Made by a program: the position numbers and the translations under genes. DNA of 64,000 nucleotides from Icerya purchasi (lineage: Eukaryota > Arthropoda > Insecta > Hemiptera > Monophlebidae). The DNA is taken from the NCBI GenBank assembly GCA_039619475.1, contig CM077116.1:383184760-383248759 (forward strand), written 5' to 3'. Positions 13,401 to 22,514 of this stretch are shown here, in pieces. The notes under the pieces are model-generated. The model worked only from the letters and a program-made list of their open reading frames with translations. It did no database searches and was not told the origin of the DNA. Numbering within the stretch: position 1 is the stretch's first letter; the number at the start of each line of letters is the position of its first letter.

Positions 13401-16400
13401 TATGCACCATAAACACTCTATTGTCTATTCTGATCGGTAATAGCACTTGCAATTCAATACGCTGTTTTTTCTTTCCACACGCCGAGACGACCTTAGCGTT
13501 TGTTACGGGTAGTTTAGGTAAATCTGCCCTTTTATAGTTATTATGTATACCTTGCCACATTTTTGAGGACATTACGGTCAACTCACTACCCGTATCCACT
13601 AGAGCACGATAATTCTTGTCGAATAGGCTTATCAATATAACCGGACAGGTTTTCTCTTCTCTGTGTACATTTTCTTCATTTTCCTCAAGTAACACTTCTT
13701 CTTCTTGTAACGTTTGAATTTTCTTCGCTTGCTGTTTATAAATGTGTATACCCCTGTATTTTTCCTTGCCTTTATGCGTATCTGCCAGAGGACGAGCATC
13801 ACGCTGGCTTAGTGAAAAGACTGCAGCAATAACTGTTCAAGTTTATCGAAACCTTTAGCACTAAGATGTACTCCATCATATCTTTGCCCGATATACCTTT
13901 CAAATAGCTCTCGGTCAGCTCGGTCATTCCTGTATAGACACGCTCGATATAAATCCACTATCTTCACATTCTCCGTTCCTAAGGATTTAATATACTGATT
14001 CAACTCTTTTAGCCTCTCCCAGTCGTCCGCCCTCCTTCCATACATTGCTGGCGGAACCGTAACCAACACCAATTCTTCTACACCTTTACCTTTTAATATT
14101 TCTATCAAGGTTCCGTACTCTGCGATCATTTCCTCTGCAGTTTGGTTTTTTAACCAGTTATTTGTTCCAATGAGTAGGATAACTTTGGGTTTTATATATA
14201 TCGCACTATTTACTCTTTCTGTAAGTTGGGCTACTGTGGCTCCTGGGATACACAATCCAATATTATTTAATCCATTTTGTCTATTCCTAATCAAGTGTAG
14301 CTTGTTTTCCGCAAATCGAGTCAGTTGGCTATCCCCCAGTAATTCATACCCTCTAAACACTGGTTTTCCGTTTTGCATATTCTCGCCTTTATTGTTGTTA
14401 TTATAGTTGTATGAGTGATTCCGAGTTCTTATTGGTCTATCATTCTCTATGTCCTTTGCGATTGCATTTATTTTTTTACTAAAATTTTGTCTTTCTTGGT
14501 TACGATAGAATGTACCCATTTGCGTATCTTTAAACTCCTTTATTTTATTCGCTAATTCCCTCTTTGATTTGATGGAGCAACACGTGAATATCAACTGCAT
14601 GTCCGCCGGAAATTTTCTTTTCATCGCGCTTACAAATTCTTCATCGGATATTGGTGAATCTAAATATTCAATTTTATTAAGCCAGTTCAAAACATATTCC
14701 TCATACGTCTGTCCTGACCTCCATCTCTCCTCATCAGAAAAAAAACGCGACCTGATTTGCTGTTGTATATCTTTATGCCAATATCGATCTAAAAAGGCCT
14801 CCTTTGCACCAACCCACGACTCACTATTTTTTACAAATGCTTTTGCCCATAAATATTCCTTTCCATCCATTTTTCTTAACGCAAATTCGATTTTCTCTTG
14901 ATCGCTCCATTCGGAATTCTGATAAAAAAAATCAAGATTCTGAATAAACTCTTTAATGTGTATTTTTGTATTATTACCACCAAATCGTTGAATTATGTCT
15001 TCGTAATTATTTTTGTTGTGTTCATACCATTTCGTAAATCTCGTTTTATCTCGGACTATTTCTAATTTATGTTCTAACCCTTGTATTTTTTCATTTAACT
15101 CACTCGCGGATTTATCTATAATATCTTTGTTATTTTCTTGTTCGATGAACTTTATATTTACTTCTTTTTTAACCTCGTTAATTTGTTGATTGATTGTTTC
15201 CGTGTATCCTTCCATGGATGTTTTCACTTCATTTCTAATTTCCTTCCGATTCTTTTCTACCTCTTTCTTCAGTTTATCGTTATTCTCTATAATTTGGTTA
15301 CTTAACTGTGCGTTTAAATTATTACACCTTTGACTTATTACGTCGTTTACCTTATCTATTCTTTCATTTGCTGCAATTACACTAATACGAATATCATCTA
15401 TTTTATTATTTAAATCTTCATTGTATTTATGTAATTTTTCATTCAAGTTTTTATCGTATTTATCTATTCTGTCGTTAAAATTTTTATTGCATTCCTCTAT
15501 TTTGTTATTTAAGTTCTTGTAATAATCATTCATATTATTCATTTTATCATTAAGATTATTATTACATTCATCTATTTTGTTATTTAAATTCATATTCATA
15601 TTATTTAACAACAATATTATTGATTCCAAATCAGATTTATCCTTACCCGAATCATGTCGATCGATAATATTTTTCTTACTATCTATTTTATGTATTATAC
15701 TCGGTGTACCTTCTCCAACATCAGGATTTCTACCGCATGTATCTGTAACATCTCGATCGTCCATCACTTTTTCTTCTGTTTTTGACTTACTTCTGGTCCT
15801 TACATGATCCATATTCTGTTTATCCATATTTTCTTTTATTTCCGAAAATTTTAATCTGTAATACTAAATTACGATTAGCCACAAAATATTTTACTTTATT
15901 TTTATATATATTTTTTTTTTTTTTTTTTTACAACCTTGCTCGGCTATCAAACGTTATCCCGTCGTGGTCGCCAATGTCACGCTCCCGCTCACTAAGGATA
16001 ACGAGTTACGTGATTTATTCTTTTCTATTTTCTATTTTTTAAGTGATAAAATAAATTTTTATATATTTTGCCGATCTGTGGAAATTTACCCTACACACTC
16101 ACACGCAATAATCTGACACTTTATATACAATTTTCTTTATGTATTTCAAAAACACGAAAACATTCAACGATTGTGACATGCAGCTGCACAAAAATATATA
16201 AATCAATTCACATTAATACACCACATATACTACTCACGTATACTTTTCCAGAAGACATTATTCACAATTTACAAACAATAACACACAAATCAATATACGT
16301 ATAAATAAATGATATATCTGGCCTGTGGTGTTTCCTTCGTGCTGAATATCTGGCCTCCTTCGACTTGTGTCTTCAAAGCTGGAATTTTCTGCTACTCCAC

Positions 16401-17086
16401 TGGCTGCTGTTGGGCACTGATGTAATTTGTACGCCTTAATCAGTCCTCGGTCTTCGAAGTTTTACCGTTCGGCGATATTATCTTGGCTCCAACCTTTACC
16501 GTGTGTGTTTATTTCGGCTACTTCTTATATCAATATGCTTTTCTTTGTTACAAATAAGTACAATTTAGAATAATTTAACAACATGCGTATTCCGATAATT
16601 TACGCTACCACGTAACACGTTTTCGTTAATGCAACCGCGAGAGCTCATCATCGGAATTCACCGTTCGAGATATACTCCTCAGTAGAACAATGAATATTTC
16701 ACACACACAGACACATGCGCATAGATTACCTGCACGACTGTACCCCGACTTTCTTATCAGCGATCGACATGATTCCCCGGGTATACCGTTAAATACGGAA
16801 TCATGACAATATATATATATAGCACCTGATGACCAAGTTTTGCTCGGATTTTATTCAAAATTGCAGATGAATCAAAGTAAATTCATGAATTTCACAAACA
16901 TTTAAGGATGGAATACGCTCATAATACGAAAGTTACAATTGCATAACTCTATTTTTCAGTTTTGAGAGGGTATTTTAGCTAAAAGACTCTTTTGAAAAAA
17001 TTCTGGCTACTATTCTGGTTATCAGCGACGAACCAGTCTATTAATCTATCAGTAGTTACTTGGCCTACTCAAAATTATCTCTTACA

Positions 17087-17120
<34 letters not shown>

Positions 17121-20100
17121 TTGAATGTATTTCGAATGCGGGATTATAAAACTGTATCAACCACGTCAAGGCAGGGTCCGAAACTTCATGTTAATCTTGA
17201 AACGACCAGCTGAAGGCTCTACTTAGGCAGTTGTAGATTGTTGTGAGCTGTTACAGTTGCATGCAGCGTCATTATTCAGTTTCCATCGTGTCAACAGTTC
17301 ATTCGTCGTCCTTTTTCTGTCCGGATACAATTAACTGTACACAGTCTTTACGAGGGAGCACGAATTTACTGCGAAGCAGGTTAAACGACCAGTTCCCGAT
17401 AGTCGGGGTTTGGCATATTCCATTGTTTCGTCGTTCCTCAACGTCCACGAATACTTGGGCTATTATGTTTTCAGCTGTAACGCATGTCGGTTTCCTTGAC
17501 TTCAATCGTTTTGTTTTGAACAGATGATTGTTGTTTATGGGGAAATTTAGGTTATAACAATTCGGCTATGCAATATGTAACCGGTTGGAAATAAAGTAGC
17601 GGTTTTTCTTTAATTTGTTTCATATTTTAAAGTGACGATTAGCGCCAGACAAATTTGAACAGGTTCGGTGATCTAAGAAAACTAAGCTCGCTGGTTTAGT
17701 GTTGCGGCTAATCTTAAAAAAACTAAAAACCGACTTCTTTTGAAATATTACAAAGCAATAAGTTGGGCCAAAAAGTAATCATCGGCAAATTATAGAAGAC
17801 AGCGCGAAATTACATGTACAAACGTGTGCAGCAACAAACTGTCAAACGAGATGAGACGTAGTGTCTTTCGATCCGATTGAGGGTTTCGAGGTTCTTTTAT
17901 ATTACCATCATCTATTTTGGCAGAAACGTAATAAATTGGCCTGAAGATCAATAACCGTCTAAGAAACAACTGAATGATATTTGCACAGTTTACGATCGAA
18001 AAATAATAATACTGATTTTTAATTTTCACATAATAAAGAATTTTAACTTCGAGCTTCCATCATCAATTTGTTCTCAAGTTTTAACAATTTTGCACAAAAC
18101 TCCGCAACCACCACTTGAGCAGTAGGAACACTCCGAAGACAAACTGCTTTGATTGAAGGGATTTAAGTTCATTATTAAGCGATATTTTTCATATTTTCGA
18201 ACATATTTCATGTATATAGCGAATTAAAGTATAGATTTTTTATTTTCATATCGAAACCGCATAGGTACTTTAGTAAGTACTAGTAGATTTTATCATCAAA
18301 AATTATTAAAAATTTTCGCTACAGATTACATGAGTCCATTAAATCGTTTTCATACAGGTAATGCGAGAGAATATCAGCCATTTCGAATTTTAGTTTTATT
18401 CGTAATGTAAAATTACCCTCTTTTTTTTTGTTTAATACTATTAATATTACAGATACAGCTGGTATTTCCAACATTGGTAACCGGAAGTATGTCAGAATAC
18501 GTGAGTAAACCGAAGGAATTTCTGCCCGAGAGATGGATGAAACAGTCTGCGGCTGATTTAAATGTACTTCATCCGTTTGCATCTTTACCGTACGGCCATG
18601 GACCACGCATGTGTTTAGGTCGAAGGTTCGCTGACTTGGAGATGCATGTTCTTCTGGCTAAGGTATCGTATTATTCAGCGATAACTGTTGCTGTTTTGTC
18701 TTTTTTTGTTTTTCTAGTGAAAAAAATTTTACGTATTCGGCGACCCATCGAAAATTCGAAGCGCTTAATATTTTGAACGCATTTCATGCAAAGGAAAATG
18801 ACGAGTAGATATTTCCGTTTTATAAATGAGAGTTAAAACTTTTTGCATAGCAGAGTTATAAAATGCGATGGTATCGTATTTTTCTAGAGATGAATTAATA
18901 TATTGTTTTAGGCGTTCAAGTTAGGATTTCCTGCCGCATTTACAAAAATCCTCAAATACTGTTTCTTTTTTTTTTTTCCAATAGTACTTAAGAAAATATT
19001 AATTTTTAATATTTTGAAAAGTAAGGACCATTCTTCAAAATTAGAAATTAGAAATTATTACATTTAAACAAAATCAAACAAATAAAATAAGAGTTAAAAG
19101 AAAAATATAAGCGCTTCTGAAATTTTGAAATTGAAAGGAATTATTATTTTTTTCCTTAATTAATATTGGTACGTGCTACAGACGTAGACGATGTAGTTTT
19201 TACAAACGGGCCTTTCGGTATTTCGAAAACTGCTGATGAGAAGTTTAAAGGGCTGAAATAAATCGGAAACATGTATTAAATAATTAAAGGTTTTGGCAGC
19301 TTTGAGAATGAAATTGTTCAATTCGGTAAGGTTTGTCTTGTGTTTTTTTTTTTTTTTTGTTGTTTGTTTTAGAGCGTTGACGTTTAAACTAAAACCGCAG
19401 CAATTATTTGAAAAGTTTACTTATTTTGGGAAATTTATTTTACTAATGATTTATCGAGTTGTACCGCATAAAAAGATTAAAGTCTCGTAAGCACTATTCA
19501 TTTGAATAAGTTATTTTTTTCAAGTATACGCTTGAATTCAATTTTTCTCGTTCTGTACGCTGAGATGCGGAAAATACACTACAGCAGCCTGCGTCGGATT
19601 ACGCTTGTTACTAATGTAAAATCATGTCTAGGGTAAAAATTGTTTCCAGTCCATCTCTTCCCAGACACTTACGTATTTTAGATTTACATTCGATATAAGG
19701 AGAGTCATCAATGATAACTTTGTTTTAAAAAAAATGTTTTTCTCAACTAGAGAATGTTATCAACAAACTTTGACTTTTATTAAAAATCAGTATTTTAATA
19801 AAGACTAATTAGTAAACGATCTACACGCACTGGAACTGAAAAAGATACATTGTTAAAAATGAATTGAACTAAAATCATAAAATTAGACCGTTGCAAATGA
19901 ACTAAATCTTTTCTTCTTTTTTTTTTTTATTTATCTTGTAATTTATTTACAATAACGTATGTAGGTTATTTTATTCGTAATTGGTACAGACAATATTTAT
20001 TACATATTATATTTTCAATTTAGCTATTGAGACGTTACAAACTCGAATATGAACACAAGCCTTTGGAATATAAGGTGACATTTATGTATGCACCGGATGG

Positions 20101-20137
20101 CGAACTGCGACTAAAATTAACAGAAAGGAGCCAATAA
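4259..20137 (+). CDS. CYP301A1-like: CYP301A1-like mitochondrial cytochrome P450, 3' half (four exons)
   Basis: This is the C-terminal 190 residues of a mitochondrial-clan P450, joined from exons 4259-4428, 8505-8583, 18453-18662 and 20024-20137 (170+79+210+114 nt, all in frame). Visible parts in order are the end of the I-helix (SMAVCSILYQ), the K-helix ExxR (KEVLR) completed across a phase-2 intron, the segment TVIGNGRTLQ, a PERW motif, the heme loop YGHGPRMCLG with cysteine at residue 137 of the visible part, and a C-terminus with FMYAPDGELR. A tyrosine replaces the usual first phenylalanine of the heme motif. Mitochondrial P450s take electrons from adrenodoxin in the inner membrane. Insect CYP301A1 is a conserved orthologue linked in Drosophila to adult cuticle formation. 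The family assignment rests on remembered similarity. The 5' exons are left of the window. The third intron carries an intact LTR retrotransposon in antisense. Confidence 0.85.
4429..8504. other. Intron of the + strand P450; nothing but transposase remnant
   Basis: Apart from the DUF7869-type transposase remnant at about 6025-6990, I see no exon or structured element in this 4.1-kb intron. Confidence 0.6.
6025..6990 (-). pseudogene. Degenerate DUF7869-type transposase remnant
   Basis: Read on the - strand in shifting frames, this region keeps a recognisable order of motifs: VCSFDMQNTL near 6960, then a YNERTGQNRNF motif at about 6640-6690, then AVMDRKCFVSGHSYFPN near 6580, then short tail motifs. 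This order matches the DUF7869 proteins common in aphids and other insects, which I take to be transposon-encoded with an RNase H-like core. Several stops and frameshifts break it. The domain name is from memory of the family and has not been tested by a search. Confidence 0.5.
8505..8583 (+). CDS. CYP301A1-like: P450 (+) exon: post-K-helix segment
   Basis: Acceptor tttcattttag and donor gtaagtaa frame 79 nt encoding a segment with TVIGNGRTLQ and ICGYHIPKG. It completes the split arginine of ExxR and ends at phase 0. It was found by matching to the - strand gene's 79-nt exon at 35189-35267, with the same length and phases. Confidence 0.9.
8584..8970. other. Intron, left of the LTR element; nothing seen
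   Basis: AT-rich intron sequence. It ends in an AT-dinucleotide stretch into which the LTR retrotransposon inserted. Confidence 0.6.
8971..9804 (-). repeat. 3' LTR of the Gypsy element
   Basis: 834 bp starting tgtcacgctc and ending catgaca on the + strand, the same as 15975-16808. Being downstream of pol on the - strand, this is the 3' LTR. The 78-codon ORF inside both copies shows no known domain. Confidence 0.95.
9808..9817 (-). promoter_or_regulatory. Polypurine tract (plus-strand primer)
   Basis: On the - strand TTAAGGGGGG lies three bases before the 3' LTR, where reverse transcription of an LTR element primes its second strand. Confidence 0.75.
10125..10404 (-). repeat. 80-bp tandem repeat (about 3.5 copies) in the retroelement 3' region
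   Basis: The core cgctattgcgaacg followed by ttacggtaaatta recurs with spacing 80, 80 and 81 bases (at about 10128, 10207, 10287 and 10368). The first copy is diverged. It lies between the pol stop and the polypurine tract, so it would be in the 3' part of the genomic RNA. The role is unknown; such repeats can affect RNA stability, packaging or transcription. Confidence 0.85.
10489..13836 (-). CDS. pol: Pol polyprotein: protease, reverse transcriptase, RNase H, integrase
   Basis: The frame is open from 13836 to the stop at 10489; the first ATG is at 13695, giving 1,068 residues from there. Numbered from that methionine, the aspartic protease has LVDTG with D34, the reverse transcriptase has YIDD at 385-388, RNase H has RTDAS with D534, and the integrase has an HHCC zinc finger (AHPG at H746, CELC later) then D808, D866 and E901, a D,D(34)E spacing. 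A C-terminal stretch with FLRNH and a VYELCDP motif follows. No stop or frameshift breaks it. The frame is -1 relative to gag and overlaps its end by 28 nt, so expression probably uses -1 ribosomal frameshifting. It would copy element RNA and integrate the cDNA. Confidence 0.95.
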   Translation of the reverse strand, partial: TVIAAVFSLSQRDARPLADTHKGKEKYRGIHIYKQQAKKIQTLQEEEVLLEENEENVHREEKTCPVILISLFDKNYRALVDTGSELTVMSSKMWQGIHNNYKRADLPKLPVTNAKVVSACGKKKQRIELQVLLPIRIDNRVFMVHTYIIPSLNVDVILGSDFLTQRHTEINFKRKIVKIEDTDRNNQVQIPFVQYRTSTGLNVLQEELYTTNEIEETTGYIAEVNSIGIDQMTTNEECISLENKKKLERLIKDFDCVFSDRPGRCNQFEAKINTIEHNIFTNSKCYPIANSKQRMVEEELNKLLEQGIITPSTSPYCSPLVPIVKKNGSIRLCLDAREINKIIQRDNERPMRIEELIYKHSNFKIISSLDLVASFLQVPLEKESRKYTAFNYQGRTYEFTVVPFGLSVSSALFIKAINIVLGRECEPFVLNYIDDICVLSDSEETHVVHLETVFKKLREANMTVNLGKSKFGVQNTKFLGYVLSNRGISMQSEKLEAIRNFKTPRNKKELQSFLGVCNFYRRFIQNFAHLLNPVFELLKSNKPFIWEDRHQHAFEEFKMVMGNNLSLQLPNYNKPFYLRTDASNSAVGAELYQIENDDPRPIMFISRLLNRHERNYYCTEKELLAIVYACQKFRIFIEGYEVIVKTDHCSLQFLWKSKWKSERLIRWMLYLQAFNLKIEHIKGTENVVADYLSRNNRSMQEDGGEDTLVARTDHIATLTDDTILKIKEQQKQDKSWTEVMNNVECSDKLKRFYCIWNGILFIDPSGNRQQWRICLPHSMTEEVIWSYHKAYAHPGITKTVYLIKKECYLLKLRWAVKTIVNQCELCKKIKYDTRARMPIYKTIQVKQPLEIVCLDIFGPLPPSNGVDKILVMVDIFSKFIKLFPMKRLTTRNILAKVAIFIRQYGKMSAILSDNATVFRSRAWEDFFNNQQIKIKHTTPYYPQGNPTERYNQEIAKLLRQFITGKHTTWSKYIPQIEKVINEIPNTVTGYPPIQVLTGKEVPGLFRKKLQFPQESNASHEIIIKEVQKRLEKNSSKRLKQNDDKKGVNFEIGDKVFLRNHCLSNRSKQRMKKLEFVYKGPFIVTRVIGNSVYELCDPANNNKSLGIHNVVNLRKG
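13809..13836 (-). promoter_or_regulatory. gag-pol overlap, probable -1 frameshift region
   Basis: The pol frame opens at 13836 directly after a stop, and the gag frame stops at 13811-13809. The overlap holds the run cttttcac but no perfect XXXYYYZ slippery heptamer, so the exact slip site is uncertain. Confidence 0.55.
13809..14340 (-). other. SGNH/GDSL hydrolase-like domain of Gag
   Basis: This domain is encoded in frame with the capsid region, ending at the Gag stop. The order GDS, glycine, GTNN, DGVH matches the four conserved SGNH blocks, including the Ser-Asp-His triad and the oxyanion Asn and Gly. A similar esterase is known in ORF1 of CR1/L3-type LINEs; I do not recall it as a usual part of Gypsy Gag. 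Confidence 0.85.
13809..15827 (-). CDS. gag: Gag protein with hendecad coiled coil and C-terminal SGNH hydrolase domain
   Basis: 672 residues. The N-terminus is charged and followed by a coiled-coil region (about 65-265) containing an 11-residue repeat of the type NLNNKIDECN (about 77-145). Residues about 280-440 resemble a retrotransposon capsid (SGQTYEEYVLNWLNKIEYL within it). A short Asn-rich linker then leads to an SGNH/GDSL-like domain of about 180 residues: block I GDS with S500, block II glycine in IPGATV, block III GTNN with N556, and block V DGVH with D651 and H654. All catalytic blocks are there, so esterase or related hydrolase activity is plausible. There is no CCHC zinc knuckle. 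The ATG at 15827 follows a leader of about 130 nt after the primer site. Gag should assemble the particle; the role of the hydrolase is unknown. Confidence 0.93.
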   Translation of the reverse strand: MDKQNMDHVRTRSKSKTEEKVMDDRDVTDTCGRNPDVGEGTPSIIHKIDSKKNIIDRHDSGKDKSDLESIILLLNNMNMNLNNKIDECNNNLNDKMNNMNDYYKNLNNKIEECNKNFNDRIDKYDKNLNEKLHKYNEDLNNKIDDIRISVIAANERIDKVNDVISQRCNNLNAQLSNQIIENNDKLKKEVEKNRKEIRNEVKTSMEGYTETINQQINEVKKEVNIKFIEQENNKDIIDKSASELNEKIQGLEHKLEIVRDKTRFTKWYEHNKNNYEDIIQRFGGNNTKIHIKEFIQNLDFFYQNSEWSDQEKIEFALRKMDGKEYLWAKAFVKNSESWVGAKEAFLDRYWHKDIQQQIRSRFFSDEERWRSGQTYEEYVLNWLNKIEYLDSPISDEEFVSAMKRKFPADMQLIFTCCSIKSKRELANKIKEFKDTQMGTFYRNQERQNFSKKINAIAKDIENDRPIRTRNHSYNYNNNNKGENMQNGKPVFRGYELLGDSQLTRFAENKLHLIRNRQNGLNNIGLCIPGATVAQLTERVNSAIYIKPKVILLIGTNNWLKNQTAEEMIAEYGTLIEILKGKGVEELVLVTVPPAMYGRRADDWERLKELNQYIKSLGTENVKIVDLYRACLYRNDRADRELFERYIGQRYDGVHLSAKGFDKLEQLLLQSFH
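15956..15973 (-). promoter_or_regulatory. tRNA primer binding site, arginine-type
   Basis: On the - strand TGGCGACCACGACGGGAT starts one base after the 5' LTR. It is complementary to a tRNA 3' end terminating in CCA and resembles the TGGCGACC start of tRNA-Arg sites used by mdg1/412 elements. Confidence 0.8.
15975..16808 (-). repeat. 5' LTR of the Gypsy element
   Basis: 834 bp, the same as 8971-9804. It carries the element's promoter by position; I could not pinpoint a TATA box. Confidence 0.95.
16809..18452. other. Intron, right of the LTR element; TTA repeat only
   Basis: Holds the TTA microsatellite at 17086-17121. A stretch at 17240-17530 is open on both strands but shows no domain I can name. 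Confidence 0.5.
17086..17121. repeat. (TTA)12 microsatellite
   Basis: Perfect trinucleotide run of the same unit as the array at the left edge of the window. Confidence 0.95.
18453..18662 (+). CDS. CYP301A1-like: P450 (+) exon with heme-binding loop
   Basis: Acceptor ttaatattacag and donor gtatcgta frame 210 nt at phase 0. It encodes VFPTLVTGSMSEY, PERW, and FASLPYGHGPRMCLGRRFA with the heme-ligand cysteine. The matching - strand exon at 31871-32071 is 201 nt. Confidence 0.93.
20024..20137 (+). CDS. CYP301A1-like: P450 (+) terminal exon
   Basis: Acceptor caatttag leads into LLRRYKLEYEHKP and ends FMYAPDGELRLK before the stop at 20135. Candidate polyadenylation signals AATAAA occur at the stop (20133) and at 20290. 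Confidence 0.92.
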   Translation, partial: LLRRYKLEYEHKPLEYKVTFMYAPDGELRLKLTERSQ

Positions 20138-22243
20138 AAATGCCAACCAATATCATTGTTTTGTTTTTTATTGTATTATAAGTTATTTTTTTATATTGCG
20201 TATAATGTCTACGATTCATATTTTTTATTTTAAGAAATTTTTGTTTAAATATGAACTCAATTTAATCGTTCCGTGTTTACCAGTTTCGTAATAAACCTAT
20301 TTTGTACGGATTGTTTTTAATTGTTATTAAATAAGAAACAATGTCAGTTTGTACACGTAGTAATGAGTCATAATTTCTAATTTTTTTCCGCTATTTTGTT
20401 TGATCTGTTTATACTCTTCGTCATATAAATGATAGTTGAATTATAATTACGTAACTTTCTCCACTGAGGAAACGCCTAGTTATAAGCAACTGTCTACAAT
20501 TTTAATAAAGTTAGGCAAACAACGATGTCGCATTTAAAAATATTTCAGATAGTCACAAACTTAAACTGTTGTTAAAATAAAATATAAACCCGTATAAAAT
20601 TAAATTAAGCTTTACTTTTTAACTGAGCTAAACGATACCAGAACGATTTTAATTTTTGTTTTTCGCTGCGTCTAGTTTAATCCGAATAGTCGATTAGAAA
20701 AAAACAACAACTCAGAACTATCAGATTAATGTGTGAAGAGATTAGAAATGCTACAACACCGAGCAGAGGAAGCTAGCATTAAGGAAATATAAAACTATCA
20801 GAATGAGCACACTTAATTTGCTACAGGATCTCTTGCGAATAGGAAACAATACGAACCTCGATGAAAGCTGTTGCAAATATAACTGAAACTGCGAATAATC
20901 ACGTGTAGAACAACAATGAAAGCAATAGGTAATATTTCCAACGTTTTTAATAGCAAACGATAAACGACAACTCGAGCATTTTTTTAAATTTTTTACTTTA
21001 AAATAAGTTGTGGGTTCCACAAGGCATACTGCCCCCGTCTGCGGGTTTCCGACACTCTTATTATCGTTTATTAATATAATAAAGTTACATTACTCAAGAA
21101 TTAATTAAAATAGGAATTAAACACGAAAAAATCACCGTAGAATCGAAAGATTTTCAAAAACAGAAAAGTGGGTAGTAGTTTTTAATGTAGAAAATAGTCA
21201 TTTGATTATTGTTTCACATTCGATAAACTTGAATTTGAATTAAAACATCATACCAAGAATACTATACCTGGCACAAACCAAATGAATTTTCTTATGATAA
21301 AACATTTTTTATTAATCTGTTAAAGAATTTTTGTTGAATATTTGCAAATCAGATACGGGATTCAGATGATATACCGAAAGACTGGAACATAGTTATGATT
21401 ATTGCAATGAATGTAACAAGGATCCTATTTCACTGCACAACAACACTTTCCAAAGTATTTAAAAAAAAGTGGTCAATAGGTTGAAACAAAATTGTATTTT
21501 TTTCCCCTTTTTGACTCCTATTAACATAACCCAGCGTCCTAAAATATTTGCCTCCATGATAAACTTATACAGAAATTTATAGATCGTTAAATCTTGGGAA
21601 GTAAGAAGACACGTGATGTTGGTAGGGAATGTCACATGGCGATTCCTTAAACTTGAATGTAATTTATGTCGATGCATACATGGAGCATTCAAAAAAAAAA
21701 AATGTGATCTGCATGCTCGACTTTATCGGTGTCGGAAACGTGCTGACAGAATGGGGACGACATCAGGTATTGTCGGTATAGTGATGACGGAAGTCTGTTA
21801 ACTCCGAGTCCAAGCCTATAAATGGATACAATAAACCTTCGCGAGCAAGTTTCATTAGGACTTATGCGTGTATAAGGTACGCTATGGTTGCATTAAATGT
21901 GTCTACGTACGTTTCTTTAATTCTGCGCGTGCGTGCGATCACGTATCGTACCGTTTGTGGTTACACCGTTTCCGATCAAACAACGATGGACGCATTTAAA
22001 TGGAAGATAAATGTAGTGGTAGTCACAGGCGGGATTTAGTTGTTCTTATATGTAGATATATTTATTTAATAATGGCAATGTCACTTTTGCATCAGGAATA
22101 ATATGAATAAAGCGTTAAAAATATTTGACCAAAGTTGTAATAAAAATTCTATTCAAAAATGTATTTTTTTTCTCTTTTTTTGAGAATGACGTAGTCAACT
22201 GAAATTTACTCTTTCATAAGTCGAGGGTTAAAGAATCGAGCTT

Positions 22244-22292
22244 TATATGCATACATACATACATATATATATATATATGTGTGTGTGTATAT
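22244..22292. repeat. TACA/TA/TG microsatellite
   Basis: A compound simple repeat of ataca, ta and tg units. Confidence 0.85.
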
Positions 22293-22514
22293 ACGTTTGT
22301 TCGATGGATACACACTTGCTAAGCGTTTAGGCACATTTGAAGGGATCAAACTACCGTTAATTTTAAAATTAGTTTTTTTTTATCGGTTGGTTGTACGACT
22401 ACGTGCGTGCGCGCCAGATGTGTACCAATTCGTAGGTAAAAATATGCGCTTGATTTAATGTGCGTGGGTGTAGACACAATCGCAGACGTATTTAATGAAA
22501 GTAGAGCTGTAGTC

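Larger units (their letters stand above)
8971..16808 (-). mobile_element. Intact Ty3/Gypsy LTR retrotransposon with SGNH-domain Gag
   Basis: A 7,838-bp element on the - strand with the order 5' LTR (15975-16808), primer site (15956-15973), gag (15827-13809), pol (to 10489), an 80-bp repeat block, polypurine tract (9808-9817) and 3' LTR (8971-9804). The LTRs have the same length, begin TGT and end ACA, and agree base for base wherever I compared them, so insertion is recent. Both reading frames are open with catalytic residues intact, so the element looks autonomous. The order protease, reverse transcriptase, RNase H, integrase is that of Ty3/Gypsy. The arginine-type primer recalls the mdg1/412 lineage. 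No env ORF is present. The target duplication is atat (4 bp or slightly more) but is blurred by the AT microsatellite. It lies in the intron between P450 exons 8583 and 18453, antisense to that gene. Confidence 0.95.

Noticed and set aside
15956..15973. Match to a tRNA 3' end
   Set aside because: Only the last 18 nt of a tRNA are present, at the exact primer-site position; this is not a tRNA gene.
17240..17530. Overlapping ORFs on both strands (94 and 68 codons)
   Set aside because: A transposase helix-turn-helix was considered, but no frame keeps convincing motifs.
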